NCBI RefSeq assembly: GCF_014196965.1
Contig: NZ_JACIEQ010000010.1
Span: 1 to 48,217 of the forward strand
Direction of reading: 5' to 3'
Source: Actibacterium naphthalenivorans
GTDB taxonomy: Bacteria; Pseudomonadota; Alphaproteobacteria; Rhodobacterales; Rhodobacteraceae
DNA: 48,217 bases
The translations under genes were made by a program, and so were the position numbers. Position 1 is the first letter of the stretch; each line of letters opens with the position of its first letter. Below, piece by piece: positions 25,655 through 34,661 of this stretch. Under the pieces are notes generated by a model, which was not told where the DNA came from, made no database searches, and saw nothing but the letters and a program-made list of their open reading frames with translations.

Positions 25655-26077
25655 ATGAACCGCATATCCGGAGAAACAGCCCTCGGGCTGGCATGGATCA
25701 TCGCGCTCGTCGCCTCGCTTGCCGTGCTTTTCATCGGCGAGGTGCTGGGGCAGACGCCCTGTGTGCTGTGCTGGTTCCAGCGCGCCTTCATGTTTCCCTT
25801 GGCCATTATCCTAGGGCTGGGCCTTTGGTGGCGGGACGGCCGTGTGGGGCGCTACGGCATCGCATTGGCGCTTGGCGGCGGCGCAATCGCCCTCTGGCAC
25901 ATGGGGCTGTACGTCGGTCTTGTTCCCGAACGCATCCAGCCCTGCACGGCCACCGGCCCCTCTTGCACCGATGACAACCAACTGGTCTTCGGCATCCCGA
26001 TCCCGCTGATGGCCCTCGCCGCCTTCGCGCTGATCGGGGCGCTGTCGGCCCTTTCATTGAAGGACACACGAAAATGA
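25655..26077 (+). CDS. dsbB: DsbB/BdbC-type disulfide oxidoreductase
   Basis: 140 residues, four transmembrane helices. Quinone-side pair CVLC (Cys36, Cys39) in PCVLCWFQRAFMFPL and periplasmic-loop pair Cys97 and Cys104 (QPCTATGPSC) are both present. The short length matches BdbC-like enzymes. It reoxidises a periplasmic DsbA-type partner, most likely the next gene, whose start overlaps its stop (ATGA at 26074-26077). Five bases separate it from the SCO gene. Confidence 0.9.
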   Translation: MNRISGETALGLAWIIALVASLAVLFIGEVLGQTPCVLCWFQRAFMFPLAIILGLGLWWRDGRVGRYGIALALGGGAIALWHMGLYVGLVPERIQPCTATGPSCTDDNQLVFGIPIPLMALAAFALIGALSALSLKDTRK

Positions 26078-26733
26078 ACCGACGCGCCCTGATCCTGTCC
26101 GTTCTCGCCTTCGGCGTCGCCGGTTTCGGCGGAACCACCTGGTTTGCAACCCGCCCCGGCCCGGTGGCCGAAGCGGAGCCTGTTGCGCCGGAACTCGCGG
26201 ACGCGATGATCCGCCCCTACTCGCCCATCCTCGGGCCTGCGGAAGCGCCCGTCACGATCGTCGAATTCTTCGATCCGGCCTGCGAGGCCTGTCGCGCCTT
26301 TCATCCCGTCGTGAAGGACATCATGGCCGAGCATGGGGATGCTGTCCGCGTCGTGATCCGCTACACGCCCTTCCACGGCGCGGCATCCGAGGAAGCGATC
26401 CGCGTGCTCGAGGCGGCACGCATGCAGGACGTTTACGTGCCGGTGCTTGAGGCCGTTCTGCGGGAACAGCCGAGATGGGCGTCGCACGGTGCCCCGGCGC
26501 CCGGCCTGATCCTTCAGATCGCCGCCACGGCCGGACTCGATGCCGAGGCCGCGCGCACGCAAATGATGGCGCCCGATGTCGTGGCGATCCTGAACCAGGA
26601 TCGTGCCGACGTCGAGACCGTGGGAATTCGCCAGACGCCCACATTCTTCGTGAACGGCAAGCCGCTCGATCCATTCGGGGAGGCAGAATTGCGTCGTCTG
26701 GTGGCCGCCGAAGTCGCTGCCGCGCAAAGCTGA
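26074..26733 (+). CDS. DsbA-family thiol oxidoreductase
   Basis: 219 residues. N-terminal signal or anchor (ALILSVLAFGVAGFGGTTWF), thioredoxin fold with active site CEAC (Cys70, Cys73) in FFDPACEACRAFHP, and the cis-Pro loop RQTPTFFVNGKPL. The inserted helical domain lies between. It belongs to the DsbA/DsbG-like thioredoxin_4 group and forms a pair with the upstream DsbB-like protein. Within this operon it could form or protect disulfides in the copper chaperones or in the M23 peptidase. Confidence 0.9.
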   Translation: MNRRALILSVLAFGVAGFGGTTWFATRPGPVAEAEPVAPELADAMIRPYSPILGPAEAPVTIVEFFDPACEACRAFHPVVKDIMAEHGDAVRVVIRYTPFHGAASEEAIRVLEAARMQDVYVPVLEAVLREQPRWASHGAPAPGLILQIAATAGLDAEAARTQMMAPDVVAILNQDRADVETVGIRQTPTFFVNGKPLDPFGEAELRRLVAAEVAAAQS

Positions 26734-26756
26734 ATACAAAGGGCAGGATCAGAACG

Positions 26757-27224
26757 ATGAAAAAGTATATTTTGACCAGCACACTGGCGGCGCTTTTGAC
26801 CCTTGGAGGGTTCTCAGCGCCCGCGCTGGCCGGACCCGAGGATGTTGTCGTCGAGAACGCGTGGTCCCGCGCCTCCATCGGGATGAACCGTCCCGGGGCC
26901 GCTTACATGACGATCCGCAACACTGGCGACGAGCCAGTGACGCTGATCGGCCTTACAACGCCGCTCGCGATGATGCCCGAAATTCACGAGACGAAGACAA
27001 ATGCCGAAGGTGTGAGTTCCATGAACCCGGCGGGGGAGATCGCGATCGCCCCGGGCGAGAGCGTCGCGCTCGAACCGGGGGGCCTGCACGCAATGCTGAT
27101 GCGGCTGCAAGAACTGATGACGGAAGGGGACACCTTTCCGCTGACCCTGCTTTTCGAAGACGGAGGCGAAGTGACGGTCGAGGTGCCGATCCTCGGAATC
27201 GCCGCGCGGGGGCCAGAGGACTGA
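26757..27224 (+). CDS. periplasmic copper chaperone PCu(A)C
   Basis: 155 residues with a Sec signal peptide (KKYILTSTLAALLTLGGF, cleavage after ALA). The copper-binding pattern H-x-M type of PCu(A)C is visible as MMPEIHETKT, a following SSMNPAG, and GGLHAMLM. PCu(A)C delivers Cu(I) to the CuA site or to SCO proteins. Its stop and the next SCO start share one base (TGATG), the usual PCu(A)C-SCO pairing. The ATG at 26757 is supported by the signal peptide start. Confidence 0.9.
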   Translation: MKKYILTSTLAALLTLGGFSAPALAGPEDVVVENAWSRASIGMNRPGAAYMTIRNTGDEPVTLIGLTTPLAMMPEIHETKTNAEGVSSMNPAGEIAIAPGESVALEPGGLHAMLMRLQELMTEGDTFPLTLLFEDGGEVTVEVPILGIAARGPED

Positions 27225-27850
27225 TGCGGCGACGGGCGATCCTGGGGTACGGGGCGGCTGGTGTCGGGGCGGTCGCCCTGATGCTCTTCGTCGGTTGGTG
27301 GCAGGTCGATGGACCCGGTGGACCTGAACCTGTCGGGCAGCGGCCTGTGGCCCTGACCGAGATGGATTTCCGTCTGACGGATCATGAGGGCAACGCGGTC
27401 GGGCCGGAAACCCTGATCGGTCGCCCGACGATGGCGTTCTTCGGCTTCACCTACTGTCCCGATGTCTGCCCGACCACGCTCTCGGACATTTCGGGATGGC
27501 TCGACGATCTGGGAAACGAGGCCGACGAGATGAACGTGGTTTTCATCACGGTCGATCCCGAGCGCGACACTGTCGAAACGATGGCCGAATATGTCGGCTA
27601 CTTCCATCCTGCGCTCCGTGGCTGGACGGGGCCGGAAGAGCAGATCGCGCGCGTCGCGGACGGCTTCCGCGCCACCTACGAGCAAGTACCGACGGAGAGC
27701 GGCGATTACACGATGAACCACACCGCGAGCGTCTTCCTGTTCGCAGCCTCTGGGCGGTTCGTCACCATGATCGACTATCACGAAGCCAGAGAATTCGCGG
27801 TGCCGAAGATCCGTCGCGCGCTGGCAGAAGAAATGGAGGGGGCGACATGA
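27224..27850 (+). CDS. SCO1/SenC-family copper protein (second copy)
   Basis: 208 residues. Signal anchor AILGYGAAGVGAVALMLFVG with MRRR before it, SCO domain with CPDVC (Cys78, Cys82), VDPERDT, and the His ligand in YTMNHTASVF. It differs clearly from the SCO at 25047, so the two are paralogues rather than a recent duplication. It starts on the stop of the PCu(A)C gene and overlaps the M23 gene start (ATGA), so translation is coupled on both sides. Confidence 0.9.
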   Translation: MRRRAILGYGAAGVGAVALMLFVGWWQVDGPGGPEPVGQRPVALTEMDFRLTDHEGNAVGPETLIGRPTMAFFGFTYCPDVCPTTLSDISGWLDDLGNEADEMNVVFITVDPERDTVETMAEYVGYFHPALRGWTGPEEQIARVADGFRATYEQVPTESGDYTMNHTASVFLFAASGRFVTMIDYHEAREFAVPKIRRALAEEMEGAT

Positions 27851-29220
27851 GGCTCAGAACTTTGGCGGCGGGTGTCGCAATTGCGGGGACGGTTTCGGGA
27901 GCGGCTATCGCCATCTCTGATCTTTTGTCGAAAGAACCCGTGCCGCCGGAACTTGCCCAGGCAGGTAGCTGGATGCCCCAAGGTCCTGAAGCCCCTAGAA
28001 ACGTTGACATCCTCGTGACGCTGCCCGCGACGGCATGGGCAGAGGATGCACCCGACCTCGGCTCCCTACCCCTTCTGCAGGTCGCGTTCGCCGACAGGCC
28101 GGTAAGCGCGATCGAGCCACCGCTGTCGACGTGGTCGCGCGACATTGCACCTGGCGAGACGCTCGATTTCTTGCTGTCCGAAGCTGGACTTGCGGCACCT
28201 GACAGAGCCGAAGTTGCCCTCGCGCTTGGCGCGGAATACGATCTGCGACGGCTGCGGCCGGGGCACTCGGTCACTGTTGCTTCGACCATGGACGGCAGCC
28301 CCCGCACCGTCGCACTTGCCGTCGAGGACGGGGTTCGGATCGAGGTGGTGTTCGGCGAGCGGTTGTCCACACAGGTCGTGACTCCGGATCCGGAGATCGT
28401 AACCCTTGCCGGCGAAGCGGTGATCGACAGCTCGATCTTCGCGGCACTCGAAGAAGCCGGCATACCCGCCCGTTTTTCCGTGGACCTTGCGCAGATGCTG
28501 GGTGGGACCGTGGATTTCCGCCGCGAGATGGCCGGCGGCGAAGCACTAAGGCTTCTCTGGCGTGAGGCGCGGGTCGGCGAGGACAGGATCGGACAGCCCG
28601 AACTCGCCTTCGCCGCACTGGAGATCGGCGGTTCGCTTTACGAGATCGTATGGCCGGACGACGGCAGCGGTCAGGCGACGATCTACGTCGATGGCGAGGT
28701 GCTGCGCGTCTTCGCACAGCCGGTCGAGGGTGCGCGCCTCAGCTCGGTGTTCGGACGCCGCACGCATCCGGTCTTTGGCAACGTCCGGATGCACACAGGC
28801 GTCGATTTCGCAGCGGCACGTGGGACACCGGTTCAATCGACGGCACCGGGGCGGGTTAGTTTCATTGGCTGGCGCGGTGGCTATGGCCGTGTGGTCGAAA
28901 TCTCGCACGGCTCCGACACCATGACGCGCTACGCGCATCTGAGCGCCGTGCCGGAAGACCTGGCACAAGGCCAACGCGTTGCGGCGGGAGATGTGATCGG
29001 CCGCGTCGGCGCGACTGGCACGGCGACAGGTCCGAACCTGCACTACGAAGTCCTCGTGGATGGGCGCCCGACTGACCCCCTCACTGACGACCGGCTCGCC
29101 GAAGCAGCTGAGAGCGAAGCGGATGATACCGCCGCGCTCTCGCGTCTGGCCGAGGCGCGGGCGCTTCTGAATGAAAACCTCGGCAGCGAGATTGCCGAAA
29201 CGACAACCGAAAGGCTCTGA
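27847..29220 (+). CDS. M23 (LytM-type) metallopeptidase
   Basis: 457 residues: signal anchor (TLAAGVAIAGTVSGAAIAIS), a LysM/opacity-like linker region with LGAEYDLRRLRPGHSVTV, and a C-terminal peptidase_M23 domain. Zinc ligands are seen in MHTGVDFAA (His, Asp) and in LHYEV; the additional active-site His is in RYAHLSAV. Enzymes of this group cut peptidoglycan cross-links or regulate amidases. The catalytic set is complete, so it should be active. Presence in a metal-induced operon with LspA, Lnt and SCO proteins suggests cell-wall opening or repair during metal stress. Confidence 0.9.
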   Translation: MRLRTLAAGVAIAGTVSGAAIAISDLLSKEPVPPELAQAGSWMPQGPEAPRNVDILVTLPATAWAEDAPDLGSLPLLQVAFADRPVSAIEPPLSTWSRDIAPGETLDFLLSEAGLAAPDRAEVALALGAEYDLRRLRPGHSVTVASTMDGSPRTVALAVEDGVRIEVVFGERLSTQVVTPDPEIVTLAGEAVIDSSIFAALEEAGIPARFSVDLAQMLGGTVDFRREMAGGEALRLLWREARVGEDRIGQPELAFAALEIGGSLYEIVWPDDGSGQATIYVDGEVLRVFAQPVEGARLSSVFGRRTHPVFGNVRMHTGVDFAAARGTPVQSTAPGRVSFIGWRGGYGRVVEISHGSDTMTRYAHLSAVPEDLAQGQRVAAGDVIGRVGATGTATGPNLHYEVLVDGRPTDPLTDDRLAEAAESEADDTAALSRLAEARALLNENLGSEIAETTTERL

Positions 29221-29223
29221 CCC

Positions 29224-29679
29224 ATGAAACGCATGACCCAAGCTCTTGCCATCACGCTCGCCCTTTTCCCGGCGGCCCAGGCCCTCGCAGAGGCAACGGC
29301 GATCGACGTCCGCAAGACGAACGGTTGCGGCTGCTGCCTCTCGTGGATGAACCACCTCGAAGAGAACGGTTTTGTGCCGACCGGCCAGGACATGTTCGGT
29401 GGGTCGCTGGTTCGCTTCAAGCTCGACAACGGCGTGCCGCAGCGCATGGTCTCCTGCCACACCGCGCTCATTGACGGCTACGTGATCGAAGGCCATGTAC
29501 CGGCCGCTGACATCCGCCGCCTTCTCGATGAGCGCCCGGACGCAGTCGGTCTCGCCGTGCCTGGGATGCCCTATGGCTCGCCCGGCATGGGGCCAGAAGA
29601 CGACCGCGAGGCCTATGATGTCTTCCTCATCCGCGAGGACGGGTCGACGGAAGTCTTTTCGAGCTACGGCGAAGGATAA
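29224..29679 (+). CDS. DUF411 metal-binding protein
   Basis: 151 residues with a signal peptide (ALAITLALFPAAQALA) and the DUF411 hallmark TNGCGCCLSWMNHLEENGF, followed by MVSCHTALIDGYVIEGHVP and LAVPGMPYGSPGM. DUF411 proteins are small periplasmic proteins tied to copper and other metal resistance; the GCGCC thiols and a Met-rich loop could bind Cu(I). Only 3 bases separate it from the M23 gene. A second copy (41212-41709) sits in the multicopper oxidase operon. Confidence 0.88.
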   Translation: MKRMTQALAITLALFPAAQALAEATAIDVRKTNGCGCCLSWMNHLEENGFVPTGQDMFGGSLVRFKLDNGVPQRMVSCHTALIDGYVIEGHVPAADIRRLLDERPDAVGLAVPGMPYGSPGMGPEDDREAYDVFLIREDGSTEVFSSYGEG

Positions 29680-29691
29680 CCTGGCCCGCCC

Positions 29692-30474
29692 ATGGAAAAC
29701 CTCTCTCCGATCATGCTCGGCTTCCTCGGAAGTCTGGCTGCCGGATCGCTCACGGCAGTCGGAGCAGTTCCCGTGTTGTTTGGACGCATCCCGTCGCGGG
29801 CCACACGCGATCTGTCGCTCGGCTTCGCTGCCGGTGTGATGCTCGCCGCTTCCTTCTTTTCGCTGATCATCCCGGCATTGGATGCGGCCGAGCCGATGTT
29901 CGAGAACGGCGCGATGCCTGCGGCCATCGTATGCGTCTCGATCCTCTTGGGCATGGGGGCTGTCGCGCTGATGAACGAAAAGCTGCCGCACGAGCATTTC
30001 AAGACGGGACGCGAAGGGCCCGAAGCGGCGTCTTTGCGGCGGGTCTGGCTTTTCATCATCGCGATCACGATCCACAACTTCCCCGAAGGCCTCGCGGTCG
30101 GGGTCGGCTTCGGATCCGGAGGTATGGAGGGCGGTTTGCCGCTTGCTGTCGGCATCGGGCTTCAGAATGCGCCCGAAGGATTGGCCGTCGCTGTATCTCT
30201 GCTGGGCGAGGGATATCCGAAGCTGCGCGCCTGGGGCATCGCGGCGCTGACGGGCATGGTCGAGCCGATTGGCGGCCTGCTCGGGGCCGGGATCATCACG
30301 CTGTCGGAACCGCTGCTGCCATGGGGACTGGCCTTTGCCGCGGGCGCAATGCTCTACGTCATCAGCCACGAAATCATCCCCGAAACCCATCGCAGCGGCC
30401 ATCAGAACAGGGCGACGCTCGGTCTCGCAGTCGGGCTCGTTCTGATGCTGTTTCTCGATGTCTGGTTGGGATGA
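29692..30474 (+). CDS. ZIP-family metal transporter
   Basis: 260 residues, eight transmembrane helices, GufA/ZupT-like. The intramembrane metal sites are visible as TIHNFPEGLAVGV (helix 4) and GIGLQNAPEGLAV (helix 5), with HEIIPETH in the last part. ZIP proteins move Zn or other divalent metals toward the cytosol. Having an importer-type protein in an operon with a metal-stress promoter is unusual, so it may supply a metal to the operon products or run in another direction. It overlaps nothing and is 12 bases from DUF411. Confidence 0.9.
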   Translation: MENLSPIMLGFLGSLAAGSLTAVGAVPVLFGRIPSRATRDLSLGFAAGVMLAASFFSLIIPALDAAEPMFENGAMPAAIVCVSILLGMGAVALMNEKLPHEHFKTGREGPEAASLRRVWLFIIAITIHNFPEGLAVGVGFGSGGMEGGLPLAVGIGLQNAPEGLAVAVSLLGEGYPKLRAWGIAALTGMVEPIGGLLGAGIITLSEPLLPWGLAFAAGAMLYVISHEIIPETHRSGHQNRATLGLAVGLVLMLFLDVWLG

Positions 30475-30478
30475 GGCA

Positions 30479-30961
30479 ATGTCATCATACAAAGTATCTG
30501 CGATGATCGGCGTCTTTGCAGCGCTTGCTGCGTTCGCGATCGATCAGATCACCAAAGCCATTGTCGTTGCGAATGCCGTCACTTTAAGCGCCGGGATTTC
30601 CGTGTTTCCGGGATTCAACCTCGTCTTTTATCGTAATGACGGCGTGACTTTCGGGATGCTGGGCGGCGCTCCGTGGTGGAGCCTCATCGCTCTCGCTCTT
30701 GCCATCTGTGTTTGGCTGGGGGTTATGCTGTTTCGCGCCGAAAATGCGGTCGAAACACTTGCCTATGGCGCGATCATTGGCGGAGCCTTGGGCAATGTTA
30801 TCGATCGTGTGCGGTATCGGGCTGTAACAGACTTTCTCGATTTCTACATTGGCACAACACATTGGCCTGCCTTCAACATGGCCGATATATTTGTTGTCAG
30901 TGGCGTGGGGCTCTTGCTCGCCGCGCCATGGATCAGCGCGCGGCGTTCGATCAAGTCGTGA
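30479..30961 (+). CDS. lspA: lipoprotein signal peptidase (LspA)
   Basis: 160 residues, four transmembrane helices. The two catalytic Asp are in NVIDRVRYR and FNMADIFV, and the conserved YRNDGVTFGML matches the N-x-G-x-x-F motif of the family. LspA cleaves the signal peptide of diacylated prolipoproteins. Some heavy-metal operons carry an LspA homologue (PbrC of the Cupriavidus lead operon is the known case). Its stop overlaps the GTG start of lnt. It is probably a second, dedicated copy next to a housekeeping lspA elsewhere, but that cannot be seen here. Confidence 0.9.
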   Translation: MSSYKVSAMIGVFAALAAFAIDQITKAIVVANAVTLSAGISVFPGFNLVFYRNDGVTFGMLGGAPWWSLIALALAICVWLGVMLFRAENAVETLAYGAIIGGALGNVIDRVRYRAVTDFLDFYIGTTHWPAFNMADIFVVSGVGLLLAAPWISARRSIKS

Positions 30962-32541
30962 AACCGAAAATTCTGAACCGCATCGCTCTGCGCCACCGTT
31001 TGCTTTCGCGGATGACGCTTGGTTTCGCCGCCGGGGCGCTGACCGTTCTGACTTTCCCGCCTTTCTCGCTTCTCCTGCTCGTTCCCGTTGCCTATTCCGC
31101 GTTCTTTGTCGGTCTTCGCGATCTCTCCCTAGGGCGTGCTTTCCTCGTCGGCTGGGCGTTTGGTCTTGGCCAGTTCGGTTTCGGGATTTCGTGGATTGCA
31201 GAGAGTTTCTACGTCGAGGCCGAGCGGTTCGGGGCGATGGCGATCCCGGCTGTCGCGGGATTGTCCGCAGGTCTCGCAATTTTCCCAGCCATTGCCGCAG
31301 CGCTCTTCGCCGAAATCGCGCGGCGCGGAGCCCTGGGTAGTCTCCTCGCCTGCCTCCTGTTCACGACCTCCTGGACCGCGACCGAGTGGTTGCGTGGTCA
31401 CGTTCTGACAGGGTTTCCCTGGAACCTCGCCGGCTACGCACTTGCCGACTACGCCGCCCTTCGCCAGACCGCCGCCTGGGTCGGAAGCTATGGGTTAAGC
31501 TTTCTCAGCGTGTTCGTCGCGGCACTTCCCGGCGCGGCTGTCATGACGTCCGGGCGGCAACGATTGACCGTTTCGCTCATGGCGCTGGCCGGCATCGCGA
31601 CGATGTGGGCTGTCGGTACGCTTCGCCTCCAGTCGGATGCACAACAGCCACCCGGTGTCGACCTGCGCATCGTCCAGGGCAACATTCCACAAGAGGAGAA
31701 ATGGGCGCCCGAGAACCGCGAGGCGACCTTCGCGCGCTATGTTGAGCTTTCAACCCAGCCCGGCGATTTCGACGTTCTTCTTTGGCCGGAAACCGCCTTT
31801 CCGGGTTTCCTCGATGAGGATACGGAGGCGCGGGATCGCATTGCCGCAGCGCTACCAGACGGCAGCATGCTGCTCACCGGGGTGCCGGACCGTGTACCGA
31901 GCGAGGATGGCACCCGATATTTCAACACGGTCCAGGCTTTTGGCGAGACCGGCAGAATCCTGACCGGATACGCGAAACACCATCTCGTACCCTTCGGCGA
32001 ATATGTGCCATTCCGTGGCTGGTTGCCCATCGAGCGACTCACGGCGGGTCTGGGCGATTTTACGCCCGGACCGGGCCCGCGAACGCTTGCGCTTCCGGGT
32101 GTGCCCCTGGTCGCCGTGGCGATCTGCTATGAGATCATCTTCCCAAGCCATGTGGTCGACGACCTGTTCAGGCCGGACTGGATTTTCAACGCGACAAACG
32201 ACGCCTGGTTCGGCACCAGCATCGGACCCGAGCAGCATCTGGCTTCCGCACGGATGCGTGCCGTAGAGGAAGGCCTTCCTGTCATCCGAGCCGCGAATAC
32301 GGGCATCTCCGCGGTCATCGACGCGAACGGTGACCTCGTCGCGCGGCTCGGCAACGGAGAAACCGGTGTAATAGATGCGGCTCTGCCCTCTGCTCATCCG
32401 TCAACGCTATATGCGCGCTTCGGCGACTGGGCGCTGCTGGCTCTCATCTTCACTACTTGGGCCGTGGGACTGGCTGCAGGTCTGGTCGGCACACACCGGT
32501 GCAACAAGAGAACACGAACGGAGAAAAAGTCATGCTGGTAA
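30958..32541 (+). CDS. lnt: apolipoprotein N-acyltransferase (Lnt)
   Basis: 527 residues from the GTG at 30958, which overlaps the lspA stop (GTGA); an in-frame ATG at 30928 is an alternative. About seven transmembrane helices, then a periplasmic nitrilase-fold domain with the catalytic Glu278 (WPETAFPGF), Lys340 (YAKHHLVPFGEYVP) and Cys390 (AICYEIIFP). FNATNDAWFGTSIGPEQH is also typical. Lnt adds the third acyl chain to mature lipoproteins. The lspA-lnt overlap gives a complete late lipoprotein-processing cassette inside a metal-responsive operon. Confidence 0.93.
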   Translation: MKPKILNRIALRHRLLSRMTLGFAAGALTVLTFPPFSLLLLVPVAYSAFFVGLRDLSLGRAFLVGWAFGLGQFGFGISWIAESFYVEAERFGAMAIPAVAGLSAGLAIFPAIAAALFAEIARRGALGSLLACLLFTTSWTATEWLRGHVLTGFPWNLAGYALADYAALRQTAAWVGSYGLSFLSVFVAALPGAAVMTSGRQRLTVSLMALAGIATMWAVGTLRLQSDAQQPPGVDLRIVQGNIPQEEKWAPENREATFARYVELSTQPGDFDVLLWPETAFPGFLDEDTEARDRIAAALPDGSMLLTGVPDRVPSEDGTRYFNTVQAFGETGRILTGYAKHHLVPFGEYVPFRGWLPIERLTAGLGDFTPGPGPRTLALPGVPLVAVAICYEIIFPSHVVDDLFRPDWIFNATNDAWFGTSIGPEQHLASARMRAVEEGLPVIRAANTGISAVIDANGDLVARLGNGETGVIDAALPSAHPSTLYARFGDWALLALIFTTWAVGLAAGLVGTHRCNKRTRTEKKSCW

Positions 32542-32699
32542 TCGCGGGCATTGTCGCGGGTGCGATCTGGGGTGGATATCTGGCGCGACGCCGAAAAGGA
32601 AACCGGCTGGATATCCTCCAGTATGCGGCGAGTTCGGCGATCGCCTTCGGTCTTCTCACCTATTTCGTTTCGGTGGTCCTCTTGCGCATCTTTGCATGA
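32532..32699 (+). CDS. small membrane protein
   Basis: 55 residues, two predicted transmembrane helices (LVIAGIVAGAIWGGYLA and ASSAIAFGLLTYFVSVVLL) separated by a basic loop RRRKGNRLD. It overlaps the lnt stop by 10 bases, and GAGAAAAAG precedes the ATG. No family recognised. The position suggests a small partner of Lnt or of the following acylase-like protein. Confidence 0.65.
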   Translation: MLVIAGIVAGAIWGGYLARRRKGNRLDILQYAASSAIAFGLLTYFVSVVLLRIFA

Positions 32700-32723
32700 G
32701 AAGGGTTTCGAAACGGCACCGAC

Positions 32724-34661
32724 GTGAGACGTCTTTTCAACATATTACTGTACGGGTTCTTGGCGATCTGTATCACGGCATCGGTTGGTTCCGGGTTGGT
32801 CTATTTTCTGCTGAGCGCATCCGTTCCCGACTACAACGAGGACTTCTCGGTAGCAGGCTTAGGTGGACCGGTCGATATTCTGCGAGATGCCTCGGCAATC
32901 CCGCACATTACCGCGAGTTCCGCCGCGGATGTCTATTTCGCGATCGGCTTCGTTCATGCGCAAGACCGACTCGGTCAGCTGTTAAGGGCAAGGCGAATGG
33001 CCGAAGCTTCTTGGCCATCCGATGAGACATTGTCCGTTGCGCCAGCGGTCTCAGACGCGCTCGAATCCTATGCCGCCGGCGTCAATGCGTGGCTCGAGCT
33101 GGTGTCGGCGGGAGGGCGCGGCAGAGGCTCGCCGGAACTGTTGATCGCAGACGAACGGTCGATCGATGCCTGGACACCTGGCGATAGCCTGAGGATTGCC
33201 CGGTCTTTTCTGAATGGCCTGCGACCGGAAAGCGCACGGAAAGGAACGCCGAGCTTATCAAGTGCAATTATACCGTCGGATCGACCAAAAGTGCTCGAAC
33301 TATTTGCGACTGATCCGCAGCAGCGCCTCGATGCATGGGCGATAGACGGTGACCGAACCGCTGCCGGGACACCAATTCTCGCCGCCGATATCAGCGGTTC
33401 CCTGTCGCTGCCCTCGGAATGGTATCTCGCCGATCTTCAGTTTTCGACAGGGCCGGCCATAGGGGCCACGATGCCGGGCGTACCTTTCGTTATTGTCGGT
33501 CGCAATACGCGCGTCGCCTGGGCCTTCCGGTCATTTCCCGTGCCAGACGAGGAGGCACCAAGGGGGCCGTCACCCGTGCAGGCGGCAGGTTTCCTGACGA
33601 TGCTGGAGCTGTTCACGCGTTCGGCCGACGCGACCGATGCCATCGGAGTTGCCGCAGACATGTTGCCGAAAGGCATGGAGGCATTGGCCATTGACCGAGA
33701 GACCGTTGCCCGATGGCCAAAAGAGGAAGCCGTACGAGCGTTGTCATTTCGCGACATTCGACTGGCGGAGCTTGAAGCGCGGCAATCGATCTTCTCGACT
33801 GAAGGCGCCATCGGTGTTCAAAGGGACACCGTAAGTACCGTGGCGCGAACCCTGCTGCCCCTGATGGCGAAGGAGCTTTGGTTCGTGCAGTCCAGAGACA
33901 GCATCGAAGGCACCGATGCGAACGACCTTCGTCGTGAACTACTGGACAGGCTTGCGTCGTGGAATGGCGACATGGATCGCTATTCACCGGAACCTCTGCT
34001 GTTCTGGACTTGGCTCCGGGCTTTGCAGCAGCGCATTTTGAAAGACGAATTTCCGGCAGCGCAGCAACTCTGGACCCGTCCGAACCCGAACTTTCTTTAT
34101 GCGGTACTCAGCGATCGTCGCGGTAGCGCAATCTGGTGCGACATCCGCCTATCCTCACCTCGCGAGACATGCGAGGAGCAGGTTCGCGTGGCCCTGGATG
34201 ATGCCCTTGGCTGGCTGGTCGATCGATATGGGCGCGATCCCTCGACGTGGACCTGGGGGGAGGAGCATAGATTGGACATGCAGTGGTCGCCGATCAGTTC
34301 ACGTGGGTTGCTGACCAACCTGCTGTCCCTTCAAGCGCCGATTTCAGGCGATCCGTTTACGCAATTCTTGACATCATTTGGTGTTGAAGAAGACCGTCCA
34401 TTCCTTGTGAGTGCCGGAAGCAATTTTCAGGCGGTCATGTCGATATCGGAAGCAGCGGGATCATACTACATCACGCCCGCCGGACAGTCGGGACATCCGC
34501 TATCTCGATTCTACGACAATCTCTTTCCCTCGTGGATACAAGGCGAATACCTCGCCATGTCGACCGATCTGTCACTGGCCCGTGGCGGCGCTTCCGGGAT
34601 CTCGCGGCTCACACCGGCTACCTCCGACAACCCTCGGATGAGCGAGGGCCAGAGCGAATGA
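32724..34661 (+). CDS. penicillin-acylase-like protein without catalytic Ser
   Basis: 645 residues, GTG start at 32724. One N-terminal transmembrane helix (NILLYGFLAICITASVGSGL), then the penicillin acylase (Ntn-hydrolase) fold: GPVDILRDASAIPHI, FAIGFVHAQDRLGQL, TAAGTPILAAD, SEWYLADL and GVPFVIVGRNTRVAW are readable family blocks. In active enzymes the beta chain begins at a Ser in S-N-x-W ahead of the G(T/S)PLLANDPH block; here that site reads LDAW (202-205), with no Ser, and the DPH is DIS. Autoprocessing and catalysis should therefore be lost. It overlaps the ctaG start (ATGA) and is shorter than typical members. Confidence 0.82.
   Translation: MRRLFNILLYGFLAICITASVGSGLVYFLLSASVPDYNEDFSVAGLGGPVDILRDASAIPHITASSAADVYFAIGFVHAQDRLGQLLRARRMAEASWPSDETLSVAPAVSDALESYAAGVNAWLELVSAGGRGRGSPELLIADERSIDAWTPGDSLRIARSFLNGLRPESARKGTPSLSSAIIPSDRPKVLELFATDPQQRLDAWAIDGDRTAAGTPILAADISGSLSLPSEWYLADLQFSTGPAIGATMPGVPFVIVGRNTRVAWAFRSFPVPDEEAPRGPSPVQAAGFLTMLELFTRSADATDAIGVAADMLPKGMEALAIDRETVARWPKEEAVRALSFRDIRLAELEARQSIFSTEGAIGVQRDTVSTVARTLLPLMAKELWFVQSRDSIEGTDANDLRRELLDRLASWNGDMDRYSPEPLLFWTWLRALQQRILKDEFPAAQQLWTRPNPNFLYAVLSDRRGSAIWCDIRLSSPRETCEEQVRVALDDALGWLVDRYGRDPSTWTWGEEHRLDMQWSPISSRGLLTNLLSLQAPISGDPFTQFLTSFGVEEDRPFLVSAGSNFQAVMSISEAAGSYYITPAGQSGHPLSRFYDNLFPSWIQGEYLAMSTDLSLARGGASGISRLTPATSDNPRMSEGQSE

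Noticed and set aside
28546-30492. Long minus-strand frame of about 650 codons
   Set aside because: It is antisense to the M23, DUF411 and ZIP genes, whose motifs and start/stop chain are clear; its translation is low-complexity and rich in Arg, His and Asp.
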